Assembly (NCBI GenBank): GCA_964432995.1
Contig: CAYSPU010000148.1
Location: 1 to 14,706 of the forward strand
Reading direction: 5' to 3'
Length of the DNA stretch: 14,706 nucleotides
Source: CAYSPU01 sp964432995
GTDB lineage: Bacteria; Verrucomicrobiota; Verrucomicrobiia; Limisphaerales; JAHDYP01
Shown: piece by piece, positions 6,460 through 13,899 of the stretch
How positions within the stretch are numbered: the stretch's first letter is position 1
Layout: the number at the start of each line of letters is the position of its first letter
Translations under genes and position numbers: made by a program
The notes under the pieces: generated by a model
Database searches by the model: none
The model's input: only the letters and a program-made list of their open reading frames with translations
Told to the model about the DNA's origin: nothing

Positions 6460-7899
6460 ATGAAGCCCCCACAAGGTGAGCTCTTCCCCCGCACCGCACC
6501 GGAATCACCGGACCCCTCCTCCACTTCCCCTCCCCGCCCTTCCGCACCTCCGCCCCTCGCCGCCCGGATGCGACCGCGCACCCTGGCGGAGTTCGTTGGC
6601 CAACCGCACATCCTCGGCCCCGGCCAACTCCTCCGGCGCGCCATCGAAGCCGATCGCATCGCTTCCCTCCTCTTCTACGGACCCCCGGGAACGGGCAAGA
6701 CCTCGCTCGCCCATATCATCGCCCTCCATACCCGTAACCACTTCGAACGCCTCAGCGGCGTCGAATCCAATGTCGCCGAAATCCGACGAGTGCTGGCCAC
6801 CGCCGCCAACCGCCTCGCCAACACCGGCCAAACCACCCTCCTCTTCGTCGACGAAATCCACCGCTTCAACAAGGCCCAACAGGACGTCCTCCTGCCCGAT
6901 GTCGAGAACGGCGTGGTCCGTCTCATCGGCGCCACCACCGAAAACCCCTTCTTCTTTGTCAACTCGCCACTGGTCTCCCGTTCCCAAATCTTCGAGCTCC
7001 AACCCCTGGCTGAACCCGAACTCCTCGACCTCCTGAACCGCGCCCTGGCCGACCCCGAACGCGGCCTCGGCCACCTGCGCATGGAGGTCGCCCCCGATGC
7101 GCTCCGGCACTTGGCCCGCATCGCCGATGGTGACGCGCGCAAGGCGCTGAACTCTCTCGAGATCGCCGCCCTAACCACACCCCCGGAACCCGACGGCGTG
7201 ATCCGCGTCACCCTTGCCGTCGCCGAACAGTGCATCCAAAAGAAGGCCGTCGTCTACGACGCCGACGGCGACGCGCACTACGACACGATCTCCGCCTTCA
7301 TCAAGTCGATGCGCGGCAGCGACCCGGACGCCACGCTCTACTGGCTGGCCAAGATGATCCACGCGGGCGAAGACCCGCGGTTCATCGCCCGCCGCATCGT
7401 CATCCACGCGGCTGAGGACGTGGGCCTGGCTGATCCTCTCGCCCTCGTGCTGGCCATTGCCGCCTTCCAGGCCGCCGAGTTCATCGGCTGGCCCGAAGCC
7501 CGCATCCCCATTGCCGAGGCCGCCCTCTACATCGCCACCGCCCCCAAGAGCAACAGCACCATCGTGGCCATCGACGCCGCCCTCGAAGACGTCCGATCCG
7601 GTCGCACCTTGTCCGTGCCCGCCGCTCTGCGCGACACCCACTACGCCGGTGCTCAGCGCCTCGGCCACGGACAGGGCTACGCCTACGCCCACGATCACCC
7701 CGGCCACTTCGTCGCCCAGGACTACCTCGGCGCCTCCCGTCGCTTCTACCATCCCTCCGACCAGGGTGCGGAAAAGAGCATCAAGGAACGCGTGGAACGC
7801 TGGCGCGCCCTCGCGTCCTCCCTCAACCAGCCGCCACCAAAACCCGCGCCGCCAAACCCCGGCCCGGGGCCTGCCCCAAAGACTCCCCCGCCGCCATGA
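6460..7899 (+). CDS. rarA: RarA/MgsA replication-associated recombination ATPase
   Basis: AAA+ ATPase related to clamp loaders and RuvB that acts at stalled replication forks. The 479-residue protein has PLAARMRPRTLAEFVGQ at the start of the ATPase module, Walker A GPPGTGKT (74-81), Walker B LLFVDE (127-132) followed by IHRFNKAQQD, sensor 1 GATTENP (157-163) and the LVSRSQIFEL arginine-finger region. The C-terminal tetramerisation part has the family motifs DGDAHYDTISAFIKSMRGSD, AEDVGLADP, GWPEARIP, ATAPKSN and YAHDHPGHFVAQDYLG. A Pro-rich tail ends the protein. The ATG at 6460 is preferred over an upstream in-frame GTG at 6421 because it opens MKPPQGELF, where QGELF (5-9) fits the QxxLF beta-clamp-binding pattern; no Shine-Dalgarno is visible for either. 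Its stop overlaps the next gene start as ATGA. Confidence 0.95.
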   Translation: MKPPQGELFPRTAPESPDPSSTSPPRPSAPPPLAARMRPRTLAEFVGQPHILGPGQLLRRAIEADRIASLLFYGPPGTGKTSLAHIIALHTRNHFERLSGVESNVAEIRRVLATAANRLANTGQTTLLFVDEIHRFNKAQQDVLLPDVENGVVRLIGATTENPFFFVNSPLVSRSQIFELQPLAEPELLDLLNRALADPERGLGHLRMEVAPDALRHLARIADGDARKALNSLEIAALTTPPEPDGVIRVTLAVAEQCIQKKAVVYDADGDAHYDTISAFIKSMRGSDPDATLYWLAKMIHAGEDPRFIARRIVIHAAEDVGLADPLALVLAIAAFQAAEFIGWPEARIPIAEAALYIATAPKSNSTIVAIDAALEDVRSGRTLSVPAALRDTHYAGAQRLGHGQGYAYAHDHPGHFVAQDYLGASRRFYHPSDQGAEKSIKERVERWRALASSLNQPPPKPAPPNPGPGPAPKTPPPP

Positions 7900-8471
7900 T
7901 CACCGAACTCCAGACCGCCAAGCGCGTCTGGCGAACTCGCCTCTCCGCAATCGTCGCCGACCTCACCCCCAAAGCAAAGCGAACCGCCGCGGACGCCATC
8001 TGCCGCCAGGCGCTCGACCTTCCGCCCTGGCAGCAGGCCGCGACCCTTCTGCTCTTCTCCCCGCGCCCGGATGAACCGGACATCCGCCCCCTCCTGACCG
8101 CCGCCCTCGCCGCCGCCAAGAAAGTCGCCCTCCCCGCCTTCGACCCCGCCCGCCGGATTTACCTCGCCCGCCAAATCCCAGACCGTCTCGACGATCTCGT
8201 TCCCGGCCATTTCCGCATCCTCGAACCGCCCCCTGCCGCCCCGGTCATCCCCTGGAACCGGCTGGACTTCGTGCTCGTGCCTGGCGTAGGTTTCTCCCGC
8301 GACGGCCATCGCCTGGGTCGCGGCAAAGGCCACTACGATCGGTTCCTGGCGCTGGTCCCCGGCTGGAAGTGCGGCGTGGCGTTCGATGAACAACTGGTGG
8401 ATACGCTGCCCTTCGAGCCCCATGATATCCGTTTGGACTGTATCTTGACGCCGTCATCGCGGCTGCCCTGA
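7896..8471 (+). CDS. 5-formyltetrahydrofolate cyclo-ligase
   Basis: Converts 5-formyltetrahydrofolate to 5,10-methenyltetrahydrofolate using ATP, recovering a dead-end folate. The 191-residue length is normal. The N-terminus has the helical QTAKRVWRTRL start expected for the family, the middle has LLLFSPRPDEPDIRPLL and VALPAFD, and the diagnostic C-terminal motif is present: DFVLVPGVGFSRDGHRLG (124-141) running into GRGKGHYDRFL (141-151), which binds nucleotide and substrate. The start ATG overlaps the rarA stop (ATGA), indicating translational coupling, and RNase Y follows after 22 bases. E. coli calls this gene ygfA/fau. No Shine-Dalgarno precedes the start. Confidence 0.94.
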   Translation: MITELQTAKRVWRTRLSAIVADLTPKAKRTAADAICRQALDLPPWQQAATLLLFSPRPDEPDIRPLLTAALAAAKKVALPAFDPARRIYLARQIPDRLDDLVPGHFRILEPPPAAPVIPWNRLDFVLVPGVGFSRDGHRLGRGKGHYDRFLALVPGWKCGVAFDEQLVDTLPFEPHDIRLDCILTPSSRLP

Positions 8472-8493
8472 GGCCGGGTGCGGTTTTGGCAAC

Positions 8494-10056
8494 ATGTTGT
8501 TTGCACAGTTCTTCTGGGACGGCGCCTTTCTCCTCCTCGCAGGCGTCGCGTTGGGCTTTTGGCTGTTCCACTGGCGATACAAGAGCCAGCACGCCGCCCA
8601 CGCTGCCGAAAGCCAGGCCATCCTCGACGCCGCCCGGCGCGAATCCGACGCCATCACCCGCGAAGCCCGCCTCGCCGCCAATGAAGCCGCCCTGCGCATC
8701 CGCCAGGAAGGCGAATGCGCCCTGCGGGAACGGAAGGAACATGCCGATCGCGCCGACCAGAGACTGTCCGAACGCGAGGCCCTGGTGAACCGCCAGCTCG
8801 AAACCCTGGTGCAACGACAGCAGAACCTCCTGGAAAGGGAGCAGGACCTCGATCGCCGCCAGGCTGAGCTCTGCGCCTGCCGGAATGAGCTCGAGGCCGC
8901 GGCGTGCCAGCGACGCGAAGCCCTCGAGAAGGCCGCCGGCCTCAGCAGCGCCGAAGCCCGCAAACAGCTCCTCAGGGAAGTCGAACAGGAAACCCTCCAC
9001 GATGCCGGCGAACTGGCACGCCACCTTCTGGACACCGCCAAAGCCAAGGCCGAAACCGAGGCCCGACGCATCCTCGGCACCGCCCTCCAACGCTACGCCG
9101 GCGATCACACCTTCGAAAACACCACCGCCACCGTCGCCCTCCAGGGCGACGAAATCAAAGGCCGCATCATCGGACGTGAAGGCCGCAACATCCGCGCCTT
9201 CGAAGCCGCCACCGGAGTCACCGTCCTCATCGACGACACCCCAAATGCCGTGGTCCTCTCCGGATTCGACCCCGTGCGCCGGGAAATCGCCCGCGAATCC
9301 ATGCAACGGCTCATCCTCGACGGCCGCATCCATCCCACCAGAATCGAGGAGGTCGTCGGCAAAGTCACCCAGGAGATGGACGAAACCGTCCAGCGGTCGG
9401 GAGAAGAAGCCGTCTTCGACCTCGGACTGCCCCCCCTGCACCCCGAACTCACCCGGTTGCTGGGCCGACTCCGCTTCCGGCGCAGCTTCTCACAGAACAT
9501 CCTCGCCCATTCCATTGAGGTCGCCCGCCTGGCCGCCCTGATGGCGTCCGAGTTGGGTGTCGACCCCAACACGGCCAAGAAAGCCGGCCTCCTCCACGAC
9601 ATCGGCAAAGCCGTCAACCATGAGGTCGAAGGCGCCCACGCCATCGTCGGCGCAGAACTCCTCCGCCGCCACGGGGAACCGGACGAAATCGTGAACGCGG
9701 TCGCCTCCCACCACGACGACGTGCCGCACACGAGCCTTTACGGCATCCTCGTCAGCGCCGCCGACGCCATCAGCGCCTCCCGACCCGGAGCGCGCTCGGA
9801 GACAATGGACACCTACATCAAACGTCTGGAGGATCTCGAGAGAATCGGAACCTCCTTCCCGGGTGTCGAGAAATGCTTCGCCGTCCAGGCCGGACGTGAA
9901 CTCCGCGTCGTCGTCCAGCCGGAGAACATCACCGACGACCAGTCCTTCTTCCTGGCGCGCAACATCGCTCGCAGAATCGAAGAAGAGTTGCAGTACCCAG
10001 GTCAGATCCGCGTCACCGTCGTCCGCGAGACCCGGTGCGTCGAATACGCCAAGTAG
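8494..10056 (+). CDS. rny: Ribonuclease Y
   Basis: Membrane-anchored endoribonuclease that begins mRNA decay. The 520-residue protein has the standard order: one N-terminal transmembrane helix (about 8-26, DGAFLLLAGVALGFWLF), a long charged coiled coil (about 30-205, rich in Arg, Glu, Ala and Gln), a KH domain with GREGRN (GxxG at 227-230), and an HD domain with H368-D369 (LLHDIGKAVNHEVEGAHA) and the downstream ASHHDDVP. The C-terminal region has RPGARSETMDTYIKRLEDLE and ends CVEYAK as in family members. The ATG at 8494 gives the expected membrane anchor; no Shine-Dalgarno is visible. It is the third gene of the rarA operon. Its stop lies a single base from the stop of the convergent lipoprotein gene. 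Confidence 0.96.
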   Translation: MLFAQFFWDGAFLLLAGVALGFWLFHWRYKSQHAAHAAESQAILDAARRESDAITREARLAANEAALRIRQEGECALRERKEHADRADQRLSEREALVNRQLETLVQRQQNLLEREQDLDRRQAELCACRNELEAAACQRREALEKAAGLSSAEARKQLLREVEQETLHDAGELARHLLDTAKAKAETEARRILGTALQRYAGDHTFENTTATVALQGDEIKGRIIGREGRNIRAFEAATGVTVLIDDTPNAVVLSGFDPVRREIARESMQRLILDGRIHPTRIEEVVGKVTQEMDETVQRSGEEAVFDLGLPPLHPELTRLLGRLRFRRSFSQNILAHSIEVARLAALMASELGVDPNTAKKAGLLHDIGKAVNHEVEGAHAIVGAELLRRHGEPDEIVNAVASHHDDVPHTSLYGILVSAADAISASRPGARSETMDTYIKRLEDLERIGTSFPGVEKCFAVQAGRELRVVVQPENITDDQSFFLARNIARRIEEELQYPGQIRVTVVRETRCVEYAK

Positions 10057-10057
10057 C

Positions 10058-10249
10058 TCAGCGCCCTTCGTACATCCCCGGGGGCAGGCCCGTCTCCCAT
10101 TGCCGCGGGGTATTCCACGGCCGGGCCGAAATGTCGTCGTCGTCTTGCGTGCTGGCGCAGCCCGCCAGACCGAGGACGGCAACCAGAAGAAGGAACCAAC
10201 CGGCCCAACCGCGGCCGCGCACGGCCAACGTCTTCCGGATCCGGTCCAT
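10058..10249 (-). CDS. Small predicted lipoprotein
   Basis: A 63-residue protein with a basic start (MDRIRKTLAVRGRG), a hydrophobic stretch (WFLLLVAVLGLAG) and a lipobox LAGC ending at C31, followed by STQDDDD. The mature part would be only about 33 residues, acidic at first and ending PWNTPRQWETGLPPGMYEGR. The residue after the lipid-bearing Cys is Ala, which in proteobacterial rules favours outer-membrane sorting. Short lipoproteins with a PWN-x-P-x-x-W tail seem familiar from Verrucomicrobiota, but I cannot assign a function. The start codon overlaps the stop of the upstream coiled-coil gene as TGATG, so translation is likely coupled. The open frame extends further upstream, but that part lies inside the neighbour. 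Confidence 0.78.
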   Translation of the reverse strand: MDRIRKTLAVRGRGWAGWFLLLVAVLGLAGCASTQDDDDISARPWNTPRQWETGLPPGMYEGR

Positions 10250-11007
10250 CAGTTCCACCCCACGAGTGCCACGTCGCCCTCCATGATATCCCCCCGCCTC
10301 CATTCCGGCAGGATGTTGGCGATGCTGTGTTTGGCCTGCACCGTGAAGATCTTCAGCCGGCCAATCAGCTTGCCATCCCGGCTCACCAGCATCTCACCAC
10401 TCTCCAACGCTCCGTCATCCTGGCCAATGTTCAACACCACAAACTCGTACTTCGGATCGACCGCCGTGACCTTGCCGCGAAGTCCTGACGGCAGGACGAC
10501 CTTTGTCTTCCGGCCCTCGTAGATGGCCAACCGCTGCTCCAACCGGTCTTTCAGCCGCTCCAACGACCGGAAATCCCGCATCATGTAATCCATGTCCGCC
10601 GTCAGCTTCTTGTTCTCCTCCAGCGCCTCCCGCACCTGCTGTGGCGTCACCTTGAATGCTTCCCACTGCAACAGCGTGGCGGTGAGGTTCGTCTTCGTCT
10701 GCAGCAGGTCCCGGTTCTCCGCGAAGAGCTTCTCCGCCCGCTCCCGCTGCTCCTGGTGCAATCGTTCCGTCGAGCTCAACTGCTCCTGGGTCGTCTCCAG
10801 GTCGGTCTGCAGCTTCGCCGCCCGCTCCCGGGCTTCGGTCGCCTGCTTCTTGGCGGTCCGTTCACTGGTCTGGCTCGCCTTCAGATTCTGGCTTGTCCGG
10901 TCCAGTTCGTCCTTCGTCGCTGCCAACTCGGGAGCCACTTTCAGATGGCTCACCGCCAGCGTGGCCAGAGCCATGACGATCGCCACAATCAACGAGATTC
11001 TTAACAT
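10249..11007 (-). CDS. Membrane-anchored coiled-coil protein
   Basis: A 252-residue protein with an N-terminal hydrophobic helix (about 3-20, RISLIVAIVMALATLAVS) that acts as anchor or signal, a long helical coiled coil (about 25-165, rich in Glu, Lys, Gln, Arg and Thr) and a compact C-terminal beta-rich domain (about 166-252). That domain contains TKVVLPSGLRGKVTAVD, FVVLNIGQDDGALESGEML and ANILPEWRRGDIMEGD, a pattern reminiscent of the beta-barrel-like domains of MreC-type or flagellar assembly proteins, but not assignable to a named family by eye. It probably acts in the periplasm as an envelope scaffold (inference). It is coupled to the small lipoprotein by TGATG. No Shine-Dalgarno is seen before the ATG at 11007. 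A divergent promoter region of about 125 bases separates it from the FGE-like gene. Confidence 0.82.
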   Translation of the reverse strand: MLRISLIVAIVMALATLAVSHLKVAPELAATKDELDRTSQNLKASQTSERTAKKQATEARERAAKLQTDLETTQEQLSSTERLHQEQRERAEKLFAENRDLLQTKTNLTATLLQWEAFKVTPQQVREALEENKKLTADMDYMMRDFRSLERLKDRLEQRLAIYEGRKTKVVLPSGLRGKVTAVDPKYEFVVLNIGQDDGALESGEMLVSRDGKLIGRLKIFTVQAKHSIANILPEWRRGDIMEGDVALVGWN

Positions 11008-11132
11008 TGTCAGGATGTCAGAAGTTCAAAGACCGGTGCAGACTAAACCCTCGTCCTCCGGGTGTCAACCGTCCCCGCGGTTCGGCAGTTTGCGCTTTCC
11101 AGTCGGCCGCCGCCGTGTTACCGATAACCATC

Positions 11133-11843
11133 GTGAATAAGACCACGTCTCCCATCCCTCTCCGTTCCCGTCGGATGCTGGCTCTCCTCCTCCTGGCGCT
11201 CGCCAGCAGCGCTCCGGTCCGGTCCGCCGATTCGCCAACCGCCGCCACCGGCACCACCGACGCCGCCGAGGAACTGCAGGCGCTCTTCGAAAAGGAAGAG
11301 AGCATCACCAATACCCTCGGCATGGTGATGACCTGGATCCCGACCGGCAAATACCGCGTCGCGGCGTGTGAAGTCACACAGGCCGATTACGAGGGAGTCG
11401 CCAGCGCCAACCCCAGCAAGTTCAAAGGCGCCCGCCGGCCAGTCGAATCCGTCACCCTCGGCGACGCCGTCCAGTTCTGCCGACTCCTGACCGAAAGGGA
11501 ACAAGCCGACGGCAAACTGCCCAAGAACTACGCCTACGGGCTCCCCACCGAAGCCGAGTGGGAAACCTACGCCGCCGGAACCACCCTGGAAACCGCCTAC
11601 GTGAGTTACATCGGCGACCGGCCCTCCACCACGGATGTCGGCCGAATGCCACCCAATCCCCTGGGGCTCTTCGACGTGCGCGGCAACGTCTGGGAATGGT
11701 GCTCCTCCGGGGCTGCCCGTGGGGGGTCCTACCAGAGCCACGAAGACTATCTCAACCTCGCCTTCCGCTTCGTGGGCACCCCGGAAATGAAGCTCGAGGA
11801 CATCGGCTTCCGCATCGTCCTGCGCCAGACCGGCCCGCGCTGA
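11133..11843 (+). CDS. Secreted FGE-fold (SUMF1-like) protein, no active-site Cys
   Basis: A protein of the formylglycine-generating-enzyme fold. From a GTG start it has 236 residues: an export signal (basic RSRR at 11-14, hydrophobic 15-27, cleavage near 27-32), then LGMVMTWIPTGKY (62-74), EVTQADYEGV, NPSKFKGARRPVESVT, GLPTEAEWE (136-144), NPLGLFDVRGNVWEWC (175-190) and ARGGSY (195-200), ending in AFRFV and IGFRIVL. All are landmarks of the fold. It is shorter than true FGEs (about 290-350 residues), and the stretch after GGSY (QSHEDYLNLAFRF) has none of the cysteines that carry the oxidation chemistry, so it is probably not a sulfatase-activating enzyme. Related non-enzymatic members act in binding or structural roles. 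The start is uncertain: an ATG at 11175 would leave a signal peptide without the basic region. The gene is convergent with the next minus-strand gene. Confidence 0.83.
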   Translation: MNKTTSPIPLRSRRMLALLLLALASSAPVRSADSPTAATGTTDAAEELQALFEKEESITNTLGMVMTWIPTGKYRVAACEVTQADYEGVASANPSKFKGARRPVESVTLGDAVQFCRLLTEREQADGKLPKNYAYGLPTEAEWETYAAGTTLETAYVSYIGDRPSTTDVGRMPPNPLGLFDVRGNVWEWCSSGAARGGSYQSHEDYLNLAFRFVGTPEMKLEDIGFRIVLRQTGPR

Positions 11844-11881
11844 ACGACGCCGCCAGCCGCAGAATCAACTCGCGCTCGCCC

Positions 11882-12238
11882 TCACAGCGCCACATGCGCG
11901 GTGGCGACCGGTGTGCTGGTCATCATCGGCGCGCCCGGTGCCATCAGCCGATCCTTGATCTGCTGCATCAACGCGTGGGGTAGCTCCACGTTGCTCCAGC
12001 GACAGTCCCGCGTCGGCGGCCGCGTCACCCATCGCGCCGGGCAATCCTTCTCGGATAACCGTTCCCCGGGCATCTCGCAGTAGACGATGATCTCCGGAAT
12101 GTCGCCGTTGACCGCCCGCACGCACTTCATCGGATACACCTCCATGACGCTGTGCTGACCGTTGTCCAAGAACACGTCCAACAGCAACATCTCCGACGAA
12201 GACTCCCGGAAGTGCCAGTCATCGATGCCGATATGCAT
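11882..12238 (-). CDS. Hypothetical protein, 118 residues
   Basis: I do not recognise the family. The start is well defined: GGAGAG lies four bases before the ATG at 12238, one of the best ribosome sites in the window, and third codon positions are GC-rich through the reading frame. The open frame extends upstream to 12436, but that part has atypical composition and is not included. The protein has MHIGIDDWHFRESSSEMLL, a beta-like segment EVYPMKCVRAVNGDIPEIIV, then basic/aromatic CPARWVTRPPTRDCRWSNV and a helix HALMQQIKDRLM. No signal peptide or membrane helix is seen; five cysteines lack a clear metal pattern. It sits 204 bases downstream of the small membrane protein on the same strand and converges with the FGE-like gene 38 bases away. 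Confidence 0.7.
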   Translation of the reverse strand: MHIGIDDWHFRESSSEMLLLDVFLDNGQHSVMEVYPMKCVRAVNGDIPEIIVYCEMPGERLSEKDCPARWVTRPPTRDCRWSNVELPHALMQQIKDRLMAPGAPMMTSTPVATAHVAL

Positions 12239-12442
12239 AAGGCTCTCCGCTTTGTCCACGGCATGGGGACCAGGCTGTCGCCCGATCCCGGCCCAAAAGC
12301 GGCCCCGACAGCACGCTCCCCGCTTCGTCTGGCCATCCGATGCGGCCGCTGTCGACGGCAAGCCCGAACCCACTCCTGCGCGCACCGAAAGGTCTCTGGT
12401 CCGGGCTTCCAGTGCGCACCATAAGCCAATCGTCACTCACAA
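12239..12442. other. Intergenic region between two small minus-strand genes
   Basis: About 200 bases upstream of the 118-residue gene. The minus-strand frame of that gene is open throughout, but the translation (Arg/Gly/Ala/Cys-rich, many tryptophans) does not look like protein. No clear promoter, terminator or RNA structure was seen, apart from the Shine-Dalgarno at 12243-12248. Confidence 0.4.
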
Positions 12443-12817
12443 TCAACCGCTACTGGGACCCGCAGGACGCCGCCGCCATCGATGCCATCTCCAGAAAACC
12501 GAACCGAAAAACACCGCCCCGCACAGGTTCACGCCCAACGCATAGCCCAGCTTGTACGGCACGCCGTTGTTGTTCGCCGCGTAGATGTTCACGTCGTATC
12601 CCAACGCCAGCGTCGGCAGCGCACACGGCATCAAGGCCCCCTGCACCATGCCCTGCCCCAGACCCGCCGGCCCCCTGCGCCGCCCCAGCCAGGCCCCCCC
12701 CTCCCGCAACAGGAACCCAAAACCAATGGCCACCAGCAGGAAGAGCAACAGCCGCCCCCGGCCCCTCCGCCGCGAGCCGGCCGCCGCCCCCGTGCTCACT
12801 GAGTCCGATACACCCAT
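12443..12817 (-). CDS. Small conserved-looking membrane protein
   Basis: A 124-residue protein. After a basic Gly/Arg/Ser N-terminus comes a first transmembrane helix (about 23-38, RLLLFLLVAIGFGFLL), a hydrophilic basic loop GRRRGPAG, then GMVQGALMPCALPTLALG, the motif YAANNNGVPYKLGYALG and a final helix (about 91-108, LGVNLCGAVFFGSVFW) followed by a strongly basic tail WRWHRWRRR. The central motif resembles a small uncharacterised membrane protein I associate with Verrucomicrobiota and Planctomycetota, but I cannot name the family. The ATG at 12817 is supported by GAGG seven bases upstream and by the basic N-terminus in front of the first helix. The same reading frame is open across the TIM-barrel gene upstream, but that part is a shadow. 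It lies 122 bases downstream of the TIM-barrel gene, probably co-transcribed. Function unknown. Confidence 0.74.
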   Translation of the reverse strand: MGVSDSVSTGAAAGSRRRGRGRLLLFLLVAIGFGFLLREGGAWLGRRRGPAGLGQGMVQGALMPCALPTLALGYDVNIYAANNNGVPYKLGYALGVNLCGAVFFGSVFWRWHRWRRRPAGPSSG

Positions 12818-12939
12818 GGTGCCGCCTCGCTGGGTCACGGATCGCCGCCCCGCGCGGAAGGCACGGAGCCCTCTCCGAAGGCGCCGCCCGATGCGGTCTC
12901 CCCACGACTTGCCTCCAACCTCCCGGAGGTCCCCGCTGC

Positions 12940-13818
12940 TCACCAGGTCACCTGTTCGAGATATCGCAGGCTCTGGGGAATCTGCTGCAAGACCGACGGC
13001 GACTCGTCCTCGATGAAGTAGTACTTCACCCCCGCCTTCTTGCCCGCCTTCAGGATCGCCGGGAAATCCATCTGCCCCTGCCCCAACGCCACGTCGTTCG
13101 TCACATCCGTACCCCCGCTGAGATCCCCTTTCACCCCCTTCTTGAGGTCTTTCAGGTGAAAAAGCTCGAACCGCCTGCCGTACTTCTTCAGCAACTTCAC
13201 CGGATCCTGCCCCGGGTGGACGGTCCAGAGCAGGTCCATTTCGAACGCCACCAGTTTGGGGCTGGTCTCCGCCATCAGCAAATCGAACAAGGTCCCCGAT
13301 CCGTAGGGCTGATACTCGTAGCCGTGCGTGTGATAGAAGAACTTCAGCCCGTGCTGACGCAGCACTTCGCCCGCCCGGTTGAAGACCGCCGCCGCCGCCC
13401 GGCATTCCTGCTCATCGAAGGCCCCCTCGTGCGGAATCCAGGCCACACCGGCATACCGCAACCCGAGCGCCTTCGCCTCCTGCGCCACGGTCGCCGGATC
13501 GTCACGGAACTGCTCGTAGGGAAAATGCGCCGCAATCGGCACCAAACCACGACTGGCCAACTCCTCGCAGAACTTCTCCGCAGACATCCCGTACGTGCCC
13601 GCCAGTTCCACATACCGGAAGCCAAAACCTTCGACCCGGTCCAGTGTCCCGGGAACATCGGTCTTGAACTGGTCCCGCAGGCTGTAGAGCTGCAGACCGA
13701 CCGGCCCCTTGAACTTCCGGCTGGTGCCGACACCCTTGGCCGCCGCCTGAACAGACGCCACGCCAACCGCCAAGGAACACACGACAGAAATCATCAGAGA
13801 CTTGTTCATAACCGCCAT
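12940..13818 (-). CDS. Secreted sugar phosphate isomerase/epimerase-like protein
   Basis: A 292-residue xylose-isomerase-like (AP endonuclease 2) TIM-barrel protein with an N-terminal export signal (about 4-26, MNKSLMISVVCSLAVGVASVQA). The barrel begins GPVGLQLYSLRDQF (38-51). Candidate metal ligands and active-site residues sit at strand ends: E71 (YVELAG), H98 (IAAHFP), H163/H165 (FFYHTHGYEY), E193/D195 (AFEMDLLW), H221 (LFHLKD) and E270 (FIEDES). Exported members are common in PVC bacteria and Bacteroidetes and are thought to act on sugars from polysaccharide breakdown; the exact reaction is unknown. Two starts, ATG 13818 and ATG 13809, differ by three residues, and neither has a clear Shine-Dalgarno. 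It heads a minus-strand group with two small genes and is divergent from the hypothetical protein at 13900. Confidence 0.9.
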   Translation of the reverse strand: MAVMNKSLMISVVCSLAVGVASVQAAAKGVGTSRKFKGPVGLQLYSLRDQFKTDVPGTLDRVEGFGFRYVELAGTYGMSAEKFCEELASRGLVPIAAHFPYEQFRDDPATVAQEAKALGLRYAGVAWIPHEGAFDEQECRAAAAVFNRAGEVLRQHGLKFFYHTHGYEYQPYGSGTLFDLLMAETSPKLVAFEMDLLWTVHPGQDPVKLLKKYGRRFELFHLKDLKKGVKGDLSGGTDVTNDVALGQGQMDFPAILKAGKKAGVKYYFIEDESPSVLQQIPQSLRYLEQVTW

Positions 13819-13899
13819 TCAACACCATCGGCCATCAAAAGTCCATTCCGGGCGCGGTTTCCACTTGCCCGCCCGTCCCCGGTCCGCTTGTCTACGGAT

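Noticed and set aside
8245..9441. A 398-codon open frame on the minus strand
   Set aside because: It lies antisense to the cyclo-ligase and RNase Y genes. The Gly/Ala/Phe-rich translation is typical of GC-rich shadows of coding sequence.
11837..11890. Bidirectional terminator between the FGE-like and hypothetical genes
   Set aside because: GCGCTG and CAGCGC can pair, but the stem is six bases with a loop of about 40 and has no T run.
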